From: Sediminibacterium goheungense
GTDB taxonomy: Bacteria; Bacteroidota; Bacteroidia; Chitinophagales; Chitinophagaceae
NCBI RefSeq assembly: GCF_004361915.1
Contig: NZ_SNWP01000011.1
Coordinates: forward strand, 744,001-808,000
Direction: 5' to 3'
Length of the DNA stretch: 64,000 bases
Shown here: one piece after another, positions 48,149 to 56,892 of the stretch
Numbering within the stretch: position 1 is the stretch's first letter
Layout of the letters: each line of letters starts with the position of its first letter
Program-made: the position numbers and the translations under genes
The notes under the pieces: model-generated
Databases searched by the model: none
The model's input: the letters and a program-made list of their open reading frames with translations, nothing else
What the model was told of the DNA's origin: nothing

Positions 48149-48190
48149 TAAAATAGCCTATGTTTATTGCATAGGCTATTTTATTTTTCA
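48149..48190. terminator. Bidirectional terminator between atpC and the PAS gene
   Basis: A 14-bp perfect stem, TAAAATAGCCTATG (48149-48162) with CATAGGCTATTTTA (48170-48183), loop TTTATTG, followed on + by TTTTATTTTT. It overlaps the stop codon of the converging - strand gene. Confidence 0.85.
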
Positions 48191-48816
48191 CTTTCTCTTG
48201 TTCGTTGTATGATTTCCTTGATAATTATGTCCAGTTCTTCAGAAGAAGATTTAAGAAGTTCCAATAATTGATGATGATGTAAATCAACCTGATTGATATC
48301 AATGAGGTTGATCAACCCTAAAATATTGGCTACCGGTTTGCGAATCTCATGCGATTGCATCCAGGCTATTTTTTTTAGTTGCTCATTTTTGTGTACCAAT
48401 TCTTCCTGTAATAACTGTTGCTCTGTAATATCGTGGTTAATACCAATTAACCTGATTGGTTGGTTGAGCAGGTTTCTGATGCATTTTACATTTCCGGCTA
48501 TAATTCTTTCGACCCCATCAGGTCTGATAATTCGAAATTGTGCAGAAAGAGGCGCTTCGGTACTTATGATTTCGTCCATGGCTTTCTCAGCACCCGGAAG
48601 GTCTTCAGGATGCACCCGGGATCTGAAATCGTCCATCTGATGGTGAAAATCTTCTTTCTTTACACCATAGATATCATGCATTTTATTGTCCCAGATAAGC
48701 CTGTTATGCAGGAAATCGAATTCCCACACCCCAAAATTCAGTAAATGAGATGCCAGCAGAAGCCTTTCTGCCTCTGAAAAAAAGAAGTTATAAATATGCG
48801 GCTCAGGTTTGTTCAA
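48181..48816 (-). CDS. PAS-domain protein ending in a lone HisKA helix pair
   Basis: 211 residues. A PAS fold (about 22-130: LNFGVWEFDFLHNRLIWDNKMHDIYG, then the PAC part FRIIRPDGVERIIAGNVKCI and GINHDITEQ) leads into a coiled coil and a dimerisation helix pair with the H-box SHEIRKPVANILGL (His156). The ATP-binding catalytic domain is absent; the frame ends at RTRESEK. It could be a phosphotransfer or decoy partner of another kinase, or a decayed kinase. Similar short PAS-HisKA proteins do occur in Bacteroidota. Confidence 0.83.
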   Translation of the reverse strand: MNKPEPHIYNFFFSEAERLLLASHLLNFGVWEFDFLHNRLIWDNKMHDIYGVKKEDFHHQMDDFRSRVHPEDLPGAEKAMDEIISTEAPLSAQFRIIRPDGVERIIAGNVKCIRNLLNQPIRLIGINHDITEQQLLQEELVHKNEQLKKIAWMQSHEIRKPVANILGLINLIDINQVDLHHHQLLELLKSSSEELDIIIKEIIQRTRESEK

Positions 48817-48897
48817 GTAACTATTTCAGTAAAAAGATAGTACATCTTATTGGTAATACTTCTTTTTGGGGAACAAAAATGATCCGAGCAGTATGTT

Positions 48898-49449
48898 TTA
48901 ATTTAGCTGAGGATCAATAGGATAGTGAACCATCTGGCTATATTCACCACCAAGGTCAGCCAAAGCTTTTTTCCAGATGGCAGAGGGTTCTGTATGAAAA
49001 ACGAGTTGCTGGTTAGCCTGACGGATAATCCAGCTCTTCTCATCCAGTTCTCCTTGTAACTGCCGCTCACCCCAGCCACTGTATCCTATAAAAAATCGGA
49101 TTTCACCCGACGCTAATTCCTTTTGCTGTAACAGGGAAATTACATTAGAAAAATCACCTCCCCAGTATACATGGTCAATGATTTTTATGCTATCGGAAAT
49201 GAGATCGGGCCTGCTATGCAGGAAATGTAAACTATCTTTTTGTACGGGGCCCCCTTTCCATAAAGGAACCCTGAGACCGATGGCTTCAGGCATCACATCC
49301 TCCAGTGTAATGCCCAGAGGTTTATTCAATACAAAACCAAAACTACCTTCGTTCTGATGCTCACATAAAAGCACTACTGTTCGCAGAAAATTGGGGTCCT
49401 TGAGAAAGGGATCAGATATGAGTAATATGCCAGGCTGTAAGAGATCCAT
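48898..49449 (-). CDS. YqgE/AlgH family protein
   Basis: 183 residues, cytoplasmic. The family signature is complete: GILLISDPFLKDPNFLRTVVLLCEHQNEGSFGFVLNKPLG, then PLWKGGPVQKDSLHFLHS, FFIGYSGWGERQLQGELDEKSWI. AlgH is named for an effect on alginate expression in Pseudomonas, but the biochemical function of the family is unknown. It is monocistronic here, between the PAS gene and the divergent kinase gene. Confidence 0.93.
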   Translation of the reverse strand: MDLLQPGILLISDPFLKDPNFLRTVVLLCEHQNEGSFGFVLNKPLGITLEDVMPEAIGLRVPLWKGGPVQKDSLHFLHSRPDLISDSIKIIDHVYWGGDFSNVISLLQQKELASGEIRFFIGYSGWGERQLQGELDEKSWIIRQANQQLVFHTEPSAIWKKALADLGGEYSQMVHYPIDPQLN

Positions 49450-49530
49450 AATGAAAAGTTAAGCTAAAGATTTTAATCATACAAACACCGGAATGGGCGT
49501 TAAAAAGCTGATAAACATGAAGGGTTACTA

Positions 49531-49560
49531 TTGGCAACTTGTACCAGACCACTATATTTG
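49531..49560 (+). promoter_or_regulatory. Promoter of the histidine kinase gene
   Basis: -33 TTGG at 49531 and -7 TATATTTG at 49553-49560 with a 19-bp gap after TTG: the best match to the Bacteroidota consensus in the window. It overlaps an upstream in-frame TTG (49539), so translation starts at ATG 49566, leaderless or nearly so. Confidence 0.7.
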
Positions 49561-49565
49561 TAAGG

Positions 49566-50894
49566 ATGAAGAAAACTTTCCCCGTCATTGTCATACTCAT
49601 TACACTGTCGCTTCTGGGACTTTTTATCATACAAAGTTCCTGGCTGAATAATTTACTGGAGATAAGAAATACAGAGTTTAAAAGTAAGGTAGACAATGTA
49701 GCGGTTCGGGTTGCTAACCAGCTGAATGGTTCTGCAAAAAGTACGCAGTCTTTGCGACTCCCTAAACGAGGCGGACTCACTTTCAACTCAGATTTTCACC
49801 TGCATGTATTAAAACCACCTACTATTGATCAGCGTTTTAGTGTACAGGATATCCATACAATGATTCGCAGGGAACTGGATAGCGAGGGAATTAAAGACAT
49901 TAATTTTGAATTTGCCATCGTGTCACCTACTGAAGACATTGAAATGTCGACCCGGAACTTTTCAAAAGAGTATTGGGATACGATTGTTAACCGCCGGCAT
50001 TATATGCCGATTATTCCGGAAAGCGGATCTGATTTTGAAGGCATCAGTTCTGTAGAATCTATTATCATTGTAGTTCCCGATTTTAAAAAACAGGTATGGG
50101 CATCGCTAAAATGGGAGTTGATCGGTGCTGCTGTATTTATGCTGATTATCATCGCTGCTTTTTATGTTACCATACGTTCTTTACTGAATCAGAAAAAGTT
50201 GAGTGAAATCAAGAGTGATTTTATCAATAATATGACGCATGAGTTTAAAACACCGCTGGCAACCATCTCGCTGGCAGTGGATGCGATCAGGAACGATAAG
50301 GTACAGGCCGATCCCACAAAAATGAAATACTTCAGTGGTATCATTAAAGAGGAAAATATTCGCATGAATAAACATGTAGAAACCATTCTTCAGGCCGCAC
50401 TAATGGAGAAACAGGAATTGAAGCTGAATATAGAGCCGTTACATGTACATGAAGTAATACAACATGCATTGGATAATCATCAACTGCAATTACAGGATAA
50501 AGAAGGTGTTGTGGAGTTATATTTGAATGCGGCAAATGATCTCATTGAAGCTGATGAAGTACATTTTACGAATATGGTTTCTAACCTGATAGATAATGCC
50601 ATTAAATATTCAAAAGATAAACCTGTTATCAGAATTACGACGCATAGCACAGCAAAGAATATTCTGATTCGTGTGGAAGACAATGGTATTGGTATGAATA
50701 AAGAGTCGTTGAAGCGGATCTTCGAAAAATTCTATCGCGCACATACGGGCAACCTTCATAACGTGAAGGGGTTCGGTCTGGGTATGAGCTATGTAAAAAC
50801 AGTGATTGATGCTCACAAGGGGAAAATCAAAGTAGATAGTACCCTCGGTAAAGGCAGTAGCTTCACACTTGAAGTGTCTCTTAAAAAAGGATAG
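49566..50894 (+). CDS. Sensor histidine kinase (orphan)
   Basis: 442 residues from ATG 49566. Two membrane helices (about 4-25 and 178-200) flank a ~150-residue periplasmic sensor region without a known fold. The HisKA box INNMTHEFKTPLATISLAVDAI has the phospho-acceptor His near residue 224, and the ATPase domain has NLIDNAIKYSKDKP (N box), VEDNGIGMNKE (G1) and GFGLGMSYVK (G2). No response regulator gene adjoins it; queA lies convergently after 9 bp. The signal is unknown. Confidence 0.93.
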   Translation: MKKTFPVIVILITLSLLGLFIIQSSWLNNLLEIRNTEFKSKVDNVAVRVANQLNGSAKSTQSLRLPKRGGLTFNSDFHLHVLKPPTIDQRFSVQDIHTMIRRELDSEGIKDINFEFAIVSPTEDIEMSTRNFSKEYWDTIVNRRHYMPIIPESGSDFEGISSVESIIIVVPDFKKQVWASLKWELIGAAVFMLIIIAAFYVTIRSLLNQKKLSEIKSDFINNMTHEFKTPLATISLAVDAIRNDKVQADPTKMKYFSGIIKEENIRMNKHVETILQAALMEKQELKLNIEPLHVHEVIQHALDNHQLQLQDKEGVVELYLNAANDLIEADEVHFTNMVSNLIDNAIKYSKDKPVIRITTHSTAKNILIRVEDNGIGMNKESLKRIFEKFYRAHTGNLHNVKGFGLGMSYVKTVIDAHKGKIKVDSTLGKGSSFTLEVSLKKG

Positions 50895-50903
50895 AACAGA
50901 ATA

Positions 50904-52133
50904 TCATTCTTTTTTGCACCATAAGAGACTACCATCACCATAACTTAAAAAACGGAACTCTTGTGTGAGTGCATAGTGATAAATATCTTTCCAATCATTA
51001 CCAGTAATGGCAGCTACCAATAATAATAAGGTGGATTGTGGTTGATGAAAATTGGTAATCAACCCACTGATGATTCTGAAGCGGTAACCCGGGGCAATGA
51101 TGATGCTGGTTTTTGTAATCAGCCGGCTCAGACCATTACTTTTCATCCAGTTGAGTAAAGCATCCAATGCTGTCACCGTATCAGTGCGTTCATCTGTTTC
51201 ATAAGGAAGCCATTGATCAATGGTGAGTTCATTGGGTGAGATATTTTTAACACGGAGTATAAGTATGCCTAGCCAATACAGACTTTCCAGTGTTCTTAGT
51301 GAAGTGGTTCCGACTGCAATGATAGGATTGCTGATACTGTTTTTTAGTAACTCAATTGTATCAATACCAACATCAATAAATTCAGCATGCATAGCATGGT
51401 CCTGCATCACTTCTGCCTTCACTGGTTTAAAAGTACCTGCACCCACATGTAAGGTTACGAAACTGGTATGTATGTCGGCTGCTTCTAATCTGCTCAGTAA
51501 CGTGGTGGTAAAATGTAAACCGGCAGTAGGCGCAGCTACTGAGCCATCATGTTTGGCGTATACTGTCTGGTATCTTTCCAAGTCATTGGTTTCTGCCTCC
51601 CTATTCATATAAGGAGGTAACGGTAAGTTACCTGCTGCATGCAAAACTTCAGCAAATGAAATATCCGGAACTGTCCAGTGAAAGGAAATGATATAATGAT
51701 CGTTCTTTTGCTCTTTTTTTTCAGCGGTCAATATAACTGTCTGGTTCTTATAAGTAAACGATAATGAGATTGCATTTTCTTTCCATTTTTTTGCACCACC
51801 AATCATACATTTCCAGTAAACCTGATCCTTTTGCAACATGGCCGTAGTAATATCTGCATAACGATCATCGGGTTCCAGACAAAAGATTTCAATGGTGCTT
51901 CCACTGGCTTTCTGAAAATATAAACGGGCTTCTACTACTTTGGTATTATTGAAAACAAGCAAAGTTTTTGGCGGAAGTAAGGAAGGTAGTTCATGATAGG
52001 TTGAACTGCTGATTTTCTTGTTTTGATAAATCAACAATTTGCTTTGGTCTCTCTCTTCTAAAGGATAACGTGCAATTTTTTCATCTGGAAGTTCATAAGT
52101 AAAATCAAGTATTGATAGGTCTTTCGGATGCAT
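50904..52133 (-). CDS. queA: tRNA preQ1(34) S-adenosylmethionine ribosyltransferase-isomerase
   Basis: 409 residues. Transfers and isomerises the ribose of SAM onto preQ1 at tRNA position 34, giving epoxyqueuosine. Segments: FTYELPDEKIARYPLEERDQSKLLIY, LLVFNNTKVVEARL, TVYAKHDGSVAAPTAGLHFT, LHVGAGTFKPVKAE, VGTTSLRTLESL, and LITNFHQPQSTLLLLVAAITG near the C-terminus. It is about 60 residues longer than the E. coli enzyme, as is usual for this phylum. A promoter-like TAACTTTG (- strand, 52154-52161) lies 20 bp before the start. Confidence 0.95.
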   Translation of the reverse strand: MHPKDLSILDFTYELPDEKIARYPLEERDQSKLLIYQNKKISSSTYHELPSLLPPKTLLVFNNTKVVEARLYFQKASGSTIEIFCLEPDDRYADITTAMLQKDQVYWKCMIGGAKKWKENAISLSFTYKNQTVILTAEKKEQKNDHYIISFHWTVPDISFAEVLHAAGNLPLPPYMNREAETNDLERYQTVYAKHDGSVAAPTAGLHFTTTLLSRLEAADIHTSFVTLHVGAGTFKPVKAEVMQDHAMHAEFIDVGIDTIELLKNSISNPIIAVGTTSLRTLESLYWLGILILRVKNISPNELTIDQWLPYETDERTDTVTALDALLNWMKSNGLSRLITKTSIIIAPGYRFRIISGLITNFHQPQSTLLLLVAAITGNDWKDIYHYALTQEFRFLSYGDGSLLWCKKE

Positions 52134-52153
52134 CGTTCCATATTTTAGAGGGG

Positions 52154-52161
52154 CAAAGTTA
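52154..52161 (-). promoter_or_regulatory. -7 promoter element TAACTTTG upstream of queA
   Basis: On the - strand TAACTTTG fits TAnnTTTG in the 52-bp gap after the DUF3052 gene. No convincing -33 was found. Confidence 0.45.
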
Positions 52162-52185
52162 ATCGTGTAGCAGTTGCTGAGTACC

Positions 52186-52584
52186 TCATTTCTTACGTTT
52201 TACTATTTTTAATCCACTCCACTGATCGCTTACAGCACATACCTTAATATCTACCCAACCGGTAGGCAAAACGATATCCCTGATAATGTCTTCTGTAAGA
52301 TCGGTTGCTATACCGGCAGATTTTTTGTACCAGGATATCCAAATACACCCCCCTTCTGTTACAAGGTCAGGTAAATCCGGAAATACCCTGACTAGCTCCC
52401 CCTTACTCCTGGCAAAACAATGAATTATGTCTGCTTTCCCACGTTTTACCACATTCAGTGTTGAGGGCCAGCCAATTAAATCTATATAATCTGCCGGAGC
52501 TTCCATCAGCATGATGCTTGTGGTGGGTTTTATGCCCAGTTTCTGCCAAATGGGCTTTCCGCTATAGCCTGTGTTTGCCATCAT
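52186..52584 (-). CDS. DUF3052-like hypothetical protein
   Basis: 132 residues (131 if the second Met is used). The N-terminus GYSGKPIWQKLGIKP, an ADYIDLIGW segment, and the C-terminal ...CIWISWYKKSAGIATDLTEDIIRDIVLPTGWVDIKVCAVSDQWSGLKIVKRK match DUF3052-type proteins, which are small, soluble and of unknown function. It reads away from mraZ across a 257-bp gap. No operon partner is certain; queA follows after 52 bp in the same direction. Confidence 0.82.
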   Translation of the reverse strand: MMANTGYSGKPIWQKLGIKPTTSIMLMEAPADYIDLIGWPSTLNVVKRGKADIIHCFARSKGELVRVFPDLPDLVTEGGCIWISWYKKSAGIATDLTEDIIRDIVLPTGWVDIKVCAVSDQWSGLKIVKRKK

Positions 52585-52770
52585 ATCTGTTTATAAGGAC
52601 TGATAATCAATACGATAAGAAGGTTGCATCAGTGTCTTTTTGGTTATCCACCTTCAATTCACAGAAATCCACATTTCATTCACATGCTATTTTGGCCATA
52701 AACCCTGAAAATCAATACTATAATGGGTTATAGCGATTTTGATTTTGTGGATAAATACAGTCGCTCCAAA

Positions 52771-52817
52771 TTCGGGTAGAAAGTGGGAAAAAGTGTTATT
52801 TTGTGTCAACAAGTGGT
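52771..52817 (+). promoter_or_regulatory. MraZ-type operator: boxes at exact 10-bp spacing
   Basis: GTG trinucleotides start at 52783, 52793, 52803 and 52813, with a CGG box at 52773, so five boxes (CGGGT, GTGGG, GTGTT, GTGTC, GTGGT) fall every 10 bp on one face of the helix. MraZ of E. coli and others binds direct GTGGG-type repeats with this period upstream of its own gene. The array ends 25 bp before ATG 52842. An imperfect -7 element (TATTTTG, 52797-52803) lies within it, so binding would block transcription. Confidence 0.75.
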
Positions 52818-52841
52818 AATCTTAAAAATATTTATTCACCC

Positions 52842-53291
52842 ATGACCGGATTTCACGGAGAATACGAAGCTACAGTTGACGCGAAAGGGCGTTTCCTGCT
52901 TCCGGGCGGACTGAAAAAACAGTTGCCGGAAGGGGAGAGCCGTTTCATACTTAGCCGTGGCTTTGAAAAATGTCTCACGTTATATCCTTTAAAAAGCTGG
53001 GAAATAATTATTGCAAAGATCAGCCAATTGAATGATTTCGACCCCAAGGTACGCCAATTCCGTCGTCAGTTTTTGGGTGGTGCAACAGAAATAGAGCTGG
53101 ATAATGCCGGCCGTATGCTCTTGCCTGCTTCACTGAAGGAATTTGCGGGCTTAAGCAAGGATATTGTCCTCGCTGCAGCCCTTGACCGTTTCGAGATCTG
53201 GGATGCCGGTAAGTACAAACAGCTCTTTGAGGATTTCTCACCAGAAGCTTTCAGTAGCCTGGCGCAGGAAGTGATGACTGAAAAAATTTGA
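52842..53291 (+). CDS. mraZ: Transcriptional regulator MraZ
   Basis: 149 residues from ATG 52842 (MTGFHGEYEATVDAKGRF). A GTG at 52803 is in frame but lies inside the operator array and is rejected. Two SpoVT/AbrB-like units carry the paired motifs DAKGRFLLP and DNAGRMLLP, characteristic of the ring-forming DNA-binding protein that controls the dcw cluster. First gene of the cluster; the rsmH gene follows after a word-B inverted repeat. Confidence 0.95.
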   Translation: MTGFHGEYEATVDAKGRFLLPGGLKKQLPEGESRFILSRGFEKCLTLYPLKSWEIIIAKISQLNDFDPKVRQFRRQFLGGATEIELDNAGRMLLPASLKEFAGLSKDIVLAAALDRFEIWDAGKYKQLFEDFSPEAFSSLAQEVMTEKI

Positions 53292-53405
53292 AAATGAGAC
53301 AATTTGAAAATTTGGAAATGAAATACATGTGCTGCTTCATTTTCAGCTTTTCTGAAATGGTTGCATTTTCAAATTTCCAAATTTCCAAATTTTCAAATTT
53401 CCAAA
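53286..53405. repeat. Word B inverted repeat between mraZ and rsmH
   Basis: AATTTGAAAATTTGGAAAT (53301-53319) is exactly complementary to 53381-53399. More B units (AATTTGAAAATG at 53286; ATTTTCAAATTTCC at 53365; AATTTCCAAATTG at 53397) flank them. The right arm is open in the rsmH frame, producing a false N-terminal extension. Confidence 0.85.
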
Positions 53406-54311
53406 TTGAACAATAGTTATCACATCCCCGTCCTCTACCATGAAACACTGGAAGCCTTGTCTATAAACCCTGATGGTGTATATGTGGATTGCACTTTTGG
53501 GGGTGGTGGACATAGCAGAGGGATATTGGCACAGCTAAGTGAAAAGGGTAAGTTAATTGCTTTTGATCAGGATGCTGATGCGCAAAGAAATATTCCTGAC
53601 GATAAGCGCGTGGTATTTGTGCCACAAAATTTTCGTCACCTGCAACGCTTTCTTCGTTTACATGAGCTTACTGCTGTAGATGGTATACTGGCCGATCTCG
53701 GCGTCAGCAGTCATCAGTTCGATGAAGGCGACCGTGGATTCTCCATTCGTTTTTCCGGTCCGCTGGATATGCGTATGGATAGGCGCCAGTCGCTTAGTGC
53801 TGCCAATATTGTTAGTGGTTACACTGAGCAGCAACTGCACAAATTGTTTGAACAATATGGCGAAGTCAGTAATTCAAAAACACTGGCGCGTCATATCGTA
53901 CAACAGCGAAGCCATATGCAGGTGCAAACCATTGAGCAGTTTAAGGCTATGATAAGTCAGGTGGTAAAGGGAAATCCTAATAAGTATTTGGCTCAGGTAT
54001 TCCAGGCGCTTCGTATGGAAGTAAACGATGAAATGGGGGCTTTGAAAGAAATGCTGCAGCAGGTTCCTGCTGTGCTTAAAACCGGTGGCCGTGTTGCCAT
54101 CATCACCTTTCATTCCATAGAAGACAGGCTGGTAAAGAATTTTTTCCGGCAGGGGAGTTTCGATGAAACGCCTGATAACCCCTTCTTGCCTACAGTGAAA
54201 GAACAGGTGCTGAAAGTGATTACAAAGAAACCGATAACAGCTGCGCAGGAAGAGTTGAAGCAAAATACAAGAAGCAGAAGCGCTAAGCTGCGTGTAGCGG
54301 AACGGTTGTGA
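53406..54311 (+). CDS. rsmH: 16S rRNA (cytosine(1402)-N4)-methyltransferase
   Basis: 302 residues from TTG 53406 (MNNSYHIPVLYHETLEAL). The frame continues upstream to an ATG at 53361, but those 15 codons are spacer word B (HFQISKFPNFQISK), while family members start close to YHIPVL. Methylates N4 of C1402 in 16S rRNA using SAM. Motifs: VDCTFGGGGHSRGIL, DGILADLGVSSHQFDEGDRGFSIRFSGPLDMRMD, NPNKYLAQVFQALRMEVNDEMGAL, ITFHSIEDRLVKNFF. Standard dcw position after mraZ. Confidence 0.93.
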   Translation: MNNSYHIPVLYHETLEALSINPDGVYVDCTFGGGGHSRGILAQLSEKGKLIAFDQDADAQRNIPDDKRVVFVPQNFRHLQRFLRLHELTAVDGILADLGVSSHQFDEGDRGFSIRFSGPLDMRMDRRQSLSAANIVSGYTEQQLHKLFEQYGEVSNSKTLARHIVQQRSHMQVQTIEQFKAMISQVVKGNPNKYLAQVFQALRMEVNDEMGALKEMLQQVPAVLKTGGRVAIITFHSIEDRLVKNFFRQGSFDETPDNPFLPTVKEQVLKVITKKPITAAQEELKQNTRSRSAKLRVAERL

Positions 54312-54373
54312 AAAAGAAATAATACACTCCCTCTTTGCGCAGCAGAGAGTGTGAGGTGAGAAGAAAAAAAGAA

Positions 54374-54706
54374 ATGTCAGAAACAGAAAAAATACCGCAG
54401 GCTAAAAATCCGCTGAAAGGCTTGTTTAACTATCAGTGGATTTTAAAGAATATTCCATTCTTTCTGTTCCTATCGGTATTGGCTGTATTGTATATCGCAA
54501 ACGGACATCTGGCCGATAAAACAGTTCGGAATATCAACAACACAACAAAAGAACTGAAAGAGCTGCAGTATGAATATAAAACGCTCAAAAGCGAAGTGAT
54601 GTTTAAGAGTGAAGAGCAGCAGGTGATAAAAGCCACAGAACCACTTGGGTTAAAAGTGATTAAGGAAACGCCGGTTAGGTTGAAAAGTGAGAGAGTGAAT
54701 GAGTAG
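54374..54706 (+). CDS. ftsL: FtsL-like cell-division protein
   Basis: 110 residues from ATG 54374. A short cytoplasmic lead with one membrane helix (FFLFLSVLAVLYIAN, about 29-45) and a periplasmic coiled coil (NINNTTKELKELQYEYKTLKSEVMFKSEEQQVIKATEPLGL). This is the size and topology of FtsL, which scaffolds FtsB/FtsQ and activates FtsWI. Sequence is weakly conserved in the family; the identification rests on topology and on its place between rsmH and ftsI. A short word-C-like stretch (GTGAGTACTGAGTAGGG) follows the stop. Confidence 0.82.
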   Translation: MSETEKIPQAKNPLKGLFNYQWILKNIPFFLFLSVLAVLYIANGHLADKTVRNINNTTKELKELQYEYKTLKSEVMFKSEEQQVIKATEPLGLKVIKETPVRLKSERVNE

Positions 54707-54779
54707 TCAGTAGTGAGTACTGAGTAGGGGGCAGTAATATGATTTGTTCGATTTAGGATAAGTAAAAACACAAAACGAC

Positions 54780-56891
54780 TTGGAAGTAAAACGCGACATA
54801 CTATGGAGAGTGTACCTCAGTTATATACTGGTGGTGCTGGTATGTGTAGCCATTTTTGGTAAAGCGGTTTATATACAACAGGTGGAAGGTGGTTACTGGA
54901 GAAGTATGAGTGATAGTCTGCACCAGCGTATTGATGAAATCGAAGCTGAACGTGGAACGATTTATAGTGAAGATGGACAAATGTTGAGTACCAGTATTCC
55001 GCAGTTTGATATTTATATGGATTTCAGGGTGGAGTCGTTGCGTGCAAAAAACGGACTCTTGTTCAGGGAAAACCTGGATTCATTGAGTTATCATCTGGCT
55101 AATCTTTTCGGCGATCAACGTAAAGATGATTATAAGGCTTTACTCAAACAAGGTTATAAGAATAACGACGGGTATTTTCTGTTGAAGAAAAAAATATCCT
55201 TCAGGGAGTATGAAGAATTGCGCAGGTTTCCTTTGTTCAGGCTGGGCAGGTATAAAAGCGGGTTGATTGCCAATGAAAAAACCATCCGTCTGAACCCCTA
55301 TAAAATGCTTGCTTTCCGAACCATTGGTTTGGCGCGTGATGCTAATAAGGTAGGTCTTGAAATGACTTATGACAGTGTATTGAAGGGTAGAAATGGAAAG
55401 CAGTTGGTTCGTTCCATAGCAGGAGGTGTCTATGTTCCGGTAGATGCGGATACTTATGAAATTGAACCTGAGACAGGAAAAGATATAGTAAGTACCATCG
55501 ATGTGTTTATTCAGGAAGTGACCGAAAATGCTTTGATGAAAATGATGGTAAAGAATGAAGCTGAGTATGGAACTGCCATCGTTATGGAAACAAAAACAGG
55601 AAAGGTAAAAGCGGTGGCCAATCTGGGGAAAAGAGGCGCCGGCGAATACTGGGAAGATTTTAACTATGCGATAAGTCCGTCGGAGCCAGGTTCCACTTTC
55701 AAATTGGCTACCATGATTGCGCTGCTGGAAGATAAAAAAGTAAACCTGAATCAGGGTGTTGATCTGGAAGGTGGTATATGGAAAGTGGCTGGTCAGGTAG
55801 TATATGACAGTGAAAAGCATGGTCGTAATATGGTTTCTGTAAAACAGGCATTTGAACTGAGTTCAAATGTGGGAATGGCTAAGCTGGCGGTAGCTCATTA
55901 TGCATCTAATCCTTCCCGTTTTATCAACCACCTGAAGAAAATGAGAATGGATACTTTGACAGGTATTGATTTAACAGGGGAGCGTAGACCCACCATTTTC
56001 AAGCCGGGTCATAAACTCTGGGGACCAACCACACTTCCCTGGATGGCTTTTGGATATAACCTTTCTGTTAGCCCGTTGCAAACTTTATCGTTGTACAATG
56101 CCGTAGCCAATAACGGGAAGATGATGAAACCTTACCTCGTAAGTGCGGTGAAAGAAGAAGGGGTTTTACAGAAAGCTTTTTCGCCTGTTGTGGTTGATGA
56201 GAAAATTTGTAGCGATGAAACCTTGCGTCAGCTGCGTGAATGTCTGGAAGGTGTTTGTATTTCAGGAACGGCAGCGTCACTCTTTAAAGAAACACCGTAT
56301 AGAGTAGCCGGTAAAACGGGGACGGCTTTGGTAGCAAACGGAAATCGTGGGTATGCTGATAAGGTTTATCAGTCTTCATTTGCTGGTTATTTTCCAGCAG
56401 AAGACCCACAGTATACCTGTATTGTGGTTATTAAGAATAAACCACATGCTGCTGTCTACTATGGCGGTTCTGTTGCGGGTCCGGTATTCAAGGAAATTGC
56501 AGACCGTTTATACAGCACCTATGTTCGGGTAAATAACCTGGCTAAAAAATCTGCAGGTATCGATAGCAGCTATTTTGCTTATGCAGGGTTTAAGCCAGAC
56601 ATCACTACTGTTACTAAAAAACTAAATATACCTTATAAGGATTCAACCAAGAGAATCGATGAATGGGTAGCGGTAAGTGGTAAGGATAAAATGATCGCAT
56701 TAACACCAAAAACAGTAGCAGATAAATCGATGCCCCAGCTAAAAGGTATGGGCTTGAAAGATGTGGTATACCTGTGTGAAAATCTTGGTTTGAAAGTACA
56801 GGTACAGGGGAAAGGAAAAGTAGTCGCACAATCAGTTGAGCCCGGACAAATGATCGCTAAAGGTCAATTAATAAACATCGCACTCAATTAA
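54780..56891 (+). CDS. ftsI: Penicillin-binding protein FtsI with C-terminal PASTA domain
   Basis: 703 residues; the only sensible start is TTG 54780 (MEVKRDILWRVYLSYILVV), leading at once into the single membrane helix. A pedestal domain (IDEIEAERGTIYSEDGQMLSTS, then LIANEKTIRLNPYKMLAFRTIG) precedes the transpeptidase with STFK (about 305-308), SSN (361-363) and KTG (512-514). One PASTA domain follows from about 645 (MPQLKGMGLKDVVYLCENLGLKV). It cross-links septal peptidoglycan with FtsW. PASTA domains on FtsI are common in Bacteroidota but absent in E. coli. Confidence 0.95.
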   Translation: MEVKRDILWRVYLSYILVVLVCVAIFGKAVYIQQVEGGYWRSMSDSLHQRIDEIEAERGTIYSEDGQMLSTSIPQFDIYMDFRVESLRAKNGLLFRENLDSLSYHLANLFGDQRKDDYKALLKQGYKNNDGYFLLKKKISFREYEELRRFPLFRLGRYKSGLIANEKTIRLNPYKMLAFRTIGLARDANKVGLEMTYDSVLKGRNGKQLVRSIAGGVYVPVDADTYEIEPETGKDIVSTIDVFIQEVTENALMKMMVKNEAEYGTAIVMETKTGKVKAVANLGKRGAGEYWEDFNYAISPSEPGSTFKLATMIALLEDKKVNLNQGVDLEGGIWKVAGQVVYDSEKHGRNMVSVKQAFELSSNVGMAKLAVAHYASNPSRFINHLKKMRMDTLTGIDLTGERRPTIFKPGHKLWGPTTLPWMAFGYNLSVSPLQTLSLYNAVANNGKMMKPYLVSAVKEEGVLQKAFSPVVVDEKICSDETLRQLRECLEGVCISGTAASLFKETPYRVAGKTGTALVANGNRGYADKVYQSSFAGYFPAEDPQYTCIVVIKNKPHAAVYYGGSVAGPVFKEIADRLYSTYVRVNNLAKKSAGIDSSYFAYAGFKPDITTVTKKLNIPYKDSTKRIDEWVAVSGKDKMIALTPKTVADKSMPQLKGMGLKDVVYLCENLGLKVQVQGKGKVVAQSVEPGQMIAKGQLINIALN

Positions 56892-56892
56892 T

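Noticed and set aside
53361..53405. ATG 53361 as the rsmH start
   Set aside because: The 15 codons are spacer word B, and the conserved N-terminus YHIPVL follows TTG 53406 directly.
55140..55820. 226-codon open frame on the - strand inside ftsI
   Set aside because: Antisense to the conserved pedestal and transpeptidase region of ftsI; the protein is phenylalanine- and histidine-rich with no domain.
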